In this document: one piece after another, positions 59,688 through 64,000 of the stretch
Layout of the letters: each line of letters opens with the position of its first letter
Position numbering within the stretch: position 1 is the stretch's first letter
NCBI GenBank assembly: GCA_040376705.1
Contig: JBEIQE010000002.1
Span: 301,902 to 365,901 of the forward strand
Direction: 5' to 3'
DNA from: JBEIQE01 sp040376705
GTDB lineage: Bacteria; Pseudomonadota; Alphaproteobacteria; UBA2400
Length of the DNA: 64,000 nucleotides
Made by a program: the position numbers and the translations under genes
Notes under the pieces: model-generated
What the model was told of the DNA's origin: nothing
Seen by the model: only the letters and a program-made list of their open reading frames with translations
The model's database searches: none

Positions 59688-60608
59688 TTACCTCAGTGCC
59701 GTGACATGCGCCGAGACGCTGCGCACCAGAGCATCGATGTTGTAGCCACCCTCAAGTGTCGAGACGATCCGGCCCTTGGCGTGCTTGTCAGCAATCTTGC
59801 GCAACTCGCCAGTAATCCAGCTGTAATCGGCCTCATCAAGCTTAACGCCAGCCAGCGGGTCATCCTTATGGGCATCAAAACCGGCCGAGATCATGATCAG
59901 GTCGGGCTTGAAAGCGTCGAGCGCGGGGAACACCTGCTCGGTGTAGAGCTTGCGGAACTTGTCCGAACCATCACCCTCGGTGAAGGTCATGTTCAGGACC
60001 ACGTTTTCCTTGTTTTCAGCCGGCAGGCCCATGGTGGGGTAAATCGGCCACTGGTGGCTGGAGACGTAGAAGATGTCTTTGTTTTCGCGGGCGAGGGCAT
60101 CGCTGCCGTTACCCTGATGCACATCAAAATCGATAATCGCGATGCGCTTCATATCGCTGATGGCCTGTGCATGCAGCGCGCCCACAACCACGTTATTGAA
60201 GATGCAGTAGCCTTCTGAACGGGCAGGGCCAGCATGGTGGCCGGGCGGGCGAATGGCGCAGAACACGCGCTGGCTCTTGCCGCTAGCCACATCCTGCACC
60301 GCTTCGCATACAGCGCCAGCAGCCAGCATGGCGGCGCGCCAGGTGGCGGCAACTACCGGGGTATCGTCGTTCAGCAGAATACGGCCTTCTTTGGGCAGGG
60401 CCTCCTTAAGCGCTTGGGTGAAGTAGGGGCGGTGGGCGCGGTGCAGCCACTCCGGCTTCACTTCATCAGGTGTGCGGATTTCGATATCGCTGAACGGGGC
60501 GGTCTTGAACAGCGCCAGAATGGCCTTCAAACGCTCGGGGTTTTCGTAGCAGTCGGCGCCGGTGTCATGCAGCAGGCAGTCTTCATGGGTATAGATGGCA
60601 AAGCTCAT
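59688..60608 (-). CDS. Histone-deacetylase-family hydrolase (second of two)
   Basis: A 306-residue zinc deacetylase-like enzyme related to the one at 51622-52590. Motifs are AIRPPGHHAGPARSEGYCIF, NNVVVGALHAQ, IIDFDVHQGNGSDAL, MISAGFDAHKDDPL and STLEGGYN. The likely substrates are acetylated small amines or lysines. The two copies differ enough to suggest separate substrates. The stretch between this gene and 60792 holds only a terminator. Confidence 0.92.
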   Translation of the reverse strand: MSFAIYTHEDCLLHDTGADCYENPERLKAILALFKTAPFSDIEIRTPDEVKPEWLHRAHRPYFTQALKEALPKEGRILLNDDTPVVAATWRAAMLAAGAVCEAVQDVASGKSQRVFCAIRPPGHHAGPARSEGYCIFNNVVVGALHAQAISDMKRIAIIDFDVHQGNGSDALARENKDIFYVSSHQWPIYPTMGLPAENKENVVLNMTFTEGDGSDKFRKLYTEQVFPALDAFKPDLIMISAGFDAHKDDPLAGVKLDEADYSWITGELRKIADKHAKGRIVSTLEGGYNIDALVRSVSAHVTALR

Positions 60609-60734
60609 GGCGGCGGGCCTCTCTGGTGCTAGGGACTGGAAATATGGGGCCTACTTACTCAGTTGCTTATGCCCGTGTCAATGTTTCTGGCCTGCTGGGG
60701 CAAATTACTCCCGCCATCAGGTAACAAGGGCCAT

Positions 60735-60766
60735 AAGCAAAGGGCGCAACCGGTAGGATGCGCCCT
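60735..60766 (-). terminator. Terminator of the four-gene operon
   Basis: On the minus strand AGGGCGCA, loop, TGCGCCCT, then TTGCTTA. It lies 26 bp beyond the last gene of the operon. Confidence 0.7.
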
Positions 60767-60791
60767 CGCGTGTAGCTTATGCAGCTGCGGC

Positions 60792-61457
60792 TTAGTACTG
60801 GCCGACAGCGCCCTGCTGCTGGTCCATCGGACGCGGCAGATCAACAGGGATCTTCTTGTCGTCGAGCATGGTGACCTGACCGTCCATCTGCACCTGGAAG
60901 CGCACATGATACAGCGCATGCTGGTACACAAGGGTGGCTTCGGCAAAGATGCTGCCGTCCTGACCGCGCTGGTAAATGGTTACCGGCTTGAGGTAGGGCA
61001 TAACAGCGTGATCGAAGCCCGGAGGTGCGGGGCCATAAACCTCGAGGTCCTGCAGGCTCTCGATGATACGGAAGGTTGCGCCTTCAGTATAAACGAAGGT
61101 GCAGAAGAACTTGAGATAGTCGATGTAGTTCTGGTCGTTCACGCGGATGGGAGCCATCGCGTTCACACGGTGGATCGGCTCCGAGTTGCCGTCGAGCAAG
61201 TAAAACACGCCCTGATGGCCGATAAACCAGGCCTGCATGCCATTAGGCTGCCAGCTCTGGTCAACAGCACGGATAAGGGCTGCCTGCTCGTAGAAAGAAA
61301 CCTGACGCCAGGCCACATGGGTTGCCTGCGGGTTCAGCTGCAACTGGTCCGGGCGCTGGTTAACCGCGCTCAGGAACGCATAGAGGTCTTGCGGGCCAAG
61401 ATAATTCCAGCCCTGCTCGGGAAACGGGGAGATCGGTTGATAACGTGCATTCGCCAT
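60792..61457 (-). CDS. Unknown paralogue C of the four-gene operon
   Basis: A 221-residue soluble protein without signal peptide or membrane segment. It shares with the proteins at 62627-63316 and 63316-63900 the pattern WRQVSFYEQAALIRAVDQSW, WFIGHQGVFYLLDG, PIRVNDQNYIDYLKFFCTFV, IIESLQDLEVY and HVRFQVQMDGQVTML. These are three divergent copies of one domain of unknown function. GAAGGG precedes the ATG. It is last in the operon, 22 bp after the DUF6782-like gene. Confidence 0.8.
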   Translation of the reverse strand: MANARYQPISPFPEQGWNYLGPQDLYAFLSAVNQRPDQLQLNPQATHVAWRQVSFYEQAALIRAVDQSWQPNGMQAWFIGHQGVFYLLDGNSEPIHRVNAMAPIRVNDQNYIDYLKFFCTFVYTEGATFRIIESLQDLEVYGPAPPGFDHAVMPYLKPVTIYQRGQDGSIFAEATLVYQHALYHVRFQVQMDGQVTMLDDKKIPVDLPRPMDQQQGAVGQY

Positions 61458-61479
61458 TTTTTGCTAAACCCTTCTCTTT

Positions 61480-62544
61480 TCAAACTACTTGAACATGCCA
61501 CGGTTCCCGATCTTTTACACCTGCATTTCGGCGTATGACCAGTAGGGCGGCTACAGCTTCGGCAATGGCAGCGGATGATGCCATATGCACGGGATCCTTG
61601 AGGTTGAGCTTGGGCTCATGGCTCACCGCATAATTCATGCCCGGGAACTTGAACTTGAACGACTGCGCGCCCGGATCAAATCCGGCGGTCATGGCGCGCG
61701 GGTCCTTCAGCAGGCCTTGCGGCAGGGAGCGGAAATAGTTAATGACTTCAACATCATAGCGCTCAAGCAGGGGCTTGTAGGCATAAAATTCGCGAATGAC
61801 GGTCGCCATGGCCGAGCCCTGCGTGATGGCCATATCGCTGATAGCGCTTTGCGCATAGGCACTGGCAAGGCGGGGCTGCTCTTTGGCAATCATGCGCCAC
61901 CATGTTTCGCGATCGCTGGCCTCTGGCAGTGTGGGGCTGTTCTTCAGCTCGAAGCAAACCTGCAGCTGCAAGCCAAGCGCATAGGCATTAGCCATACGGC
62001 TCGCCAGGAGCGCTGCGGGCGGGTGCATGGAACTGTCGTAGGACACGCCATCAATCGCCGAGCAGCCCAAGGCGAGGCAGTACGTGAGCATCAAGACCAG
62101 CTGGTCGGTGCTGGCGCGGCTATCAAGCGTAATCACTTTGTCGGCAAGGTTGGTATAGCACTCAAGCCGCTCGCCGGTGCTGATCATGGAATCGAACCCC
62201 ATGCGATAGCCGGCACGGTAGGTCTGATCGAGCATCATCTGGCCGGTAGCGCTCTGGCCAATCACCCATACAACGTTACGGATACGCCAGCGCTCACCTT
62301 CAAAACCGAAGGAGATATGCGGCACGCGCTCTCCGGGAAAACCAATCAGGTCTTCGCCCGAGCTTTTCTTTTTGGCGAGGTCGTCTTCTTCCTCGTTATC
62401 GGGCTGGGCATCGAAGCCGAGGTCGGCAATGCTGGGAGCACCAGAGCGGTTAAATGGCTTGGAGAGGCTGTGAACGACCGGAGCGGGCGCTGCCGGGGTG
62501 GGCGCGTCCTCACTTGGTTTAACCTCGGGATCTGGCATGCTCAA
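61480..62544 (-). CDS. DUF6782-like protein with lost HExxH (pseudo-metallopeptidase?)
   Basis: A 354-residue protein. The N-terminal 70 residues are Pro/acidic and probably disordered. The core has YRMGFDSMISTGERL, DKVITLDSRASTDQLVLMLT, RMANAYALGLQLQVCFELK and IREFYAYKPLLERYDVEVIN. This order resembles DUF6782 putative metallopeptidases as I recall them (KxIxLxP, HExxH, then an acidic ExDA helix and FDxWF...RVxxYD). The HExxH position reads TYCLALG, so zinc catalysis seems lost. Start is TTG 62544 (GGAG 8 nt upstream) or ATG 62538. The first two genes of the window carry the same motif. Confidence 0.65.
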   Translation of the reverse strand: MSMPDPEVKPSEDAPTPAAPAPVVHSLSKPFNRSGAPSIADLGFDAQPDNEEEDDLAKKKSSGEDLIGFPGERVPHISFGFEGERWRIRNVVWVIGQSATGQMMLDQTYRAGYRMGFDSMISTGERLECYTNLADKVITLDSRASTDQLVLMLTYCLALGCSAIDGVSYDSSMHPPAALLASRMANAYALGLQLQVCFELKNSPTLPEASDRETWWRMIAKEQPRLASAYAQSAISDMAITQGSAMATVIREFYAYKPLLERYDVEVINYFRSLPQGLLKDPRAMTAGFDPGAQSFKFKFPGMNYAVSHEPKLNLKDPVHMASSAAIAEAVAALLVIRRNAGVKDREPWHVQVV

Positions 62545-62626
62545 AAGAAGGGCTCCGTCAAAATATCGGGCTATTCTAGCAACTTCGCACCGCGTGGCCA
62601 GTGTTTAGATGAAGAATCAGAAGGCT

Positions 62627-63316
62627 TTAGGCAGCCCACACTTTGGCAGCACTAAACCCGCTTACGGGCGGCAAATTCAGCGGTAATTCGCGGTCTGAGG
62701 TCATGCGCACATGGCCCTGCGGGCTGATCTGGAAGGTGCAATCGAACAGAGTGTGGCTGAAGCGCACAATCGCCGACATCTCGAATCCAGTGGCCGGATC
62801 TTCCTTCACAATCGCAATCGGGCGCAGGGCGGCTTCAACCGCAGCCTGCTGATCGGGCTTGAGGGGAGGGTCGAACAGGCCGAGATCCTCGGGCTTTTCG
62901 GCCAGAATGAACGGGCGGCCTTCGGCACGCACGAAGAAGCAGTAGAAGCGCAGATACTCAATCGCCACCTGAGCGCTGAGTTTGAGCGGGATTTTATCGT
63001 TGAGGAACTGCAGGAAACGGCGCGAGCCGTCAAGCCGGCGGTACTGGCCGCGCAGGCCCACAAAGTACAGGGGTACGCCATGCGGGCGCCATGAAAAGTC
63101 AGTTACACGCACCAGCGTGGCACCGGGGTAAAACAGCAAGGTGCGCCATACCACGCGGCTGTTGGTGCCGCTGATGACATAACGGTTCTGTTCTTTATTG
63201 AGTTTGCTGACGATACCGGTCAGCGCTTCGCCTTCAACGAAATTCCAGCGGTCTGAGCGGTAGCCATAGGCAGCCACATCGGCAAGATCAAACCCTTCGG
63301 CCAATAAACCAGCCAT
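62627..63316 (-). CDS. Unknown paralogue B of the four-gene operon
   Basis: A 229-residue soluble protein, best matched to paralogue C: VVWRTLLFYPGATLVRVTDF, SWRPHG, YFVGLRGQYRRLDGS, QVAIEYLRFYCFFVRAEGRP, PEDLGLF and DCTFQISPQGHVRMTSDREL. Its ATG overlaps the stop of paralogue A (TAATG), so the two are co-translated. No known family. Confidence 0.8.
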   Translation of the reverse strand: MAGLLAEGFDLADVAAYGYRSDRWNFVEGEALTGIVSKLNKEQNRYVISGTNSRVVWRTLLFYPGATLVRVTDFSWRPHGVPLYFVGLRGQYRRLDGSRRFLQFLNDKIPLKLSAQVAIEYLRFYCFFVRAEGRPFILAEKPEDLGLFDPPLKPDQQAAVEAALRPIAIVKEDPATGFEMSAIVRFSHTLFDCTFQISPQGHVRMTSDRELPLNLPPVSGFSAAKVWAA

Positions 63317-63900
63317 TAGCTGGCCTTGCGGAGCTGGACAACCTCGCTGAGCGACGCTGAAACGCGCTCAAGAGCCTCAACCTGACCGGTGGTGGTCACG
63401 CGGAAATAACGGCGTTGCACTTCGCCATCCATCAGCACGGTCGCCGAAAGCAGCCAGCCTTGCGGGCCCTGGCCTTCAACCACCACGCCGCGCAGCAGCG
63501 GGTCGGTCTCGTTGGCGGCTTCTTCAGCCAGTTCGCGATCGTTGATGTCGAGCACCACGATGCGTTGGGGTTGCACAGTAAAGGCGCACCAGAAGCGCAG
63601 GTAAGAGGTCACGGTCTCGCGCGTCAGGCGCAGCGAGGCGGTTTCGTTCATCGCAGCAATCGCGACGCCGAACTTATCTAGCGGCCAGAAGCGGCCGCCG
63701 TTGGTGAGGTACCATTCGCTGGCGCCGCCCACAGCATCGGGCAGGCGCACAAGGGCGGTAAAGTCGTAGAAGGGCAGCGAGAGCCATTCAACCGGCGGCA
63801 GGCCCGGGCCTACCTGAGCGCCTGTGGCGCGCATAAACGAGATAAGCGAGGCGCCCTGTAGTGGGCTCCAGCGTGTTTCGGCACGATATTCTAAACGCAT
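63316..63900 (-). CDS. Unknown paralogue A, first gene of the operon
   Basis: A 194-residue soluble protein, the most divergent of the three. It keeps VEWLSLPFYDFTALVRLPDA, SEWYLTNGGRFWPLDK, ETVTSYLRFWCAFTVQ and RYFRVTTTGQVEALE in the same order and spacing. It starts at ATG 63900 (MRLEYRAETRWSPLQG). The promoter region is in the last 100 bp of the window. Confidence 0.75.
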   Translation of the reverse strand: MRLEYRAETRWSPLQGASLISFMRATGAQVGPGLPPVEWLSLPFYDFTALVRLPDAVGGASEWYLTNGGRFWPLDKFGVAIAAMNETASLRLTRETVTSYLRFWCAFTVQPQRIVVLDINDRELAEEAANETDPLLRGVVVEGQGPQGWLLSATVLMDGEVQRRYFRVTTTGQVEALERVSASLSEVVQLRKAS

Positions 63901-64000
63901 CCTGCTTTTACCCCTGAGATTAACACCAGTTGGGTTTCCCTATGGCACATAAGGTTTCCGCTTGGGAAACACCATTGTGGAAAACAGTCGTTAACAAATA
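63901..64000 (-). promoter_or_regulatory. Upstream region of the four-gene operon, with a palindrome
   Basis: The stretch holds GTTTCC-5 nt-GGAAAC (63954-63970), a perfect 6-bp inverted repeat about 54 bp before the first ATG. It may be an operator. No clear -35/-10 pair is seen and the region is cut by the window edge. Confidence 0.3.

Overview
The window looks like chromosomal DNA of a free-living alphaproteobacterium of moderately high G+C. The lineage is inferred from several features: an ECF16/SigF-type sigma factor with its NrsF-like membrane partner, EcfG-like stress promoters, an Fe-S (6-4) photolyase whose four cluster cysteines fall at the same residue numbers as in Agrobacterium PhrB, GatCAB, and a gyrA-coaD neighbourhood. 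The genus cannot be named from the sequence. There are no insertion sequences, prophages or CRISPR arrays. Accessory signals are a MITE-like repeat, a duplicated tRNA-Lys 3' end and a few AT-rich genes.

Layout. 0-11 kb: two secreted proteins carrying the same Phe-Asp/Lys-Val-Ile motif, then proA, a Crp-type regulator, a SLOG-fold protein, small secreted proteins and proB. A D,D-carboxypeptidase without an obvious signal peptide follows, then the compact operon rplU-rpmA-elaA-GNAT-obgE. 11-17 kb: tRNA-Ser(CGA), small membrane proteins, a SET-domain protein, a CBS protein, and sigF-nrsF divergent from a small gene with matching SigF-like promoter motifs in both directions, then envelope stress-like small proteins. 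17-26 kb: a tyrosine-less SDR, an outer-membrane protein, flavoenzymes, a saccharopine-dehydrogenase-like/DUF4166 pair, a SIMPL protein, the photolyase with an overlapping DUF2256 zinc-ribbon gene, and a PAS-GGDEF-EAL protein. 26-34 kb: the most unusual locus. It holds a GCS2-like ligase overlapping an aspartoacylase-like M14 hydrolase, an unknown protein coupled to a Mug/UDG-like glycosylase, a second GCS2 (YbdK) ligase with a hydrophobic tail, and a PP2C-like phosphatase. Three tiny ORFs ending in Trp-Arg before the stop precede the first two operons. 34-46 kb: gatC-gatA-(TTG-start gene)-(double Nudix)-gatB, ruvX, trpS, a stress protein behind an EcfG-like promoter, uvrA and ssb. 46-60 kb: a subtilisin autotransporter, a GT9-like glycosyltransferase, two HDAC-family hydrolases, gyrA, coaD, a GT-C membrane protein and tRNA-Lys. 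60.8-63.9 kb: a four-gene operon of three divergent paralogues of unknown function and a protein resembling a metallopeptidase (DUF6782-like) that has lost its HExxH motif.

The best candidates for undescribed biology are (i) the 60.8-63.9 kb paralogue/pseudopeptidase operon, whose central protein shares a motif with the two secreted proteins at the start of the window, (ii) the Trp-Arg-ending leader ORFs at 26.5-29.1 kb with the ligase/hydrolase operon they precede, and (iii) the SigF divergent control region. Starts given here differ from the longest ORF where a Shine-Dalgarno (SD) site or family alignment supports a shorter one. All family assignments are from reading motifs; no database search was run.
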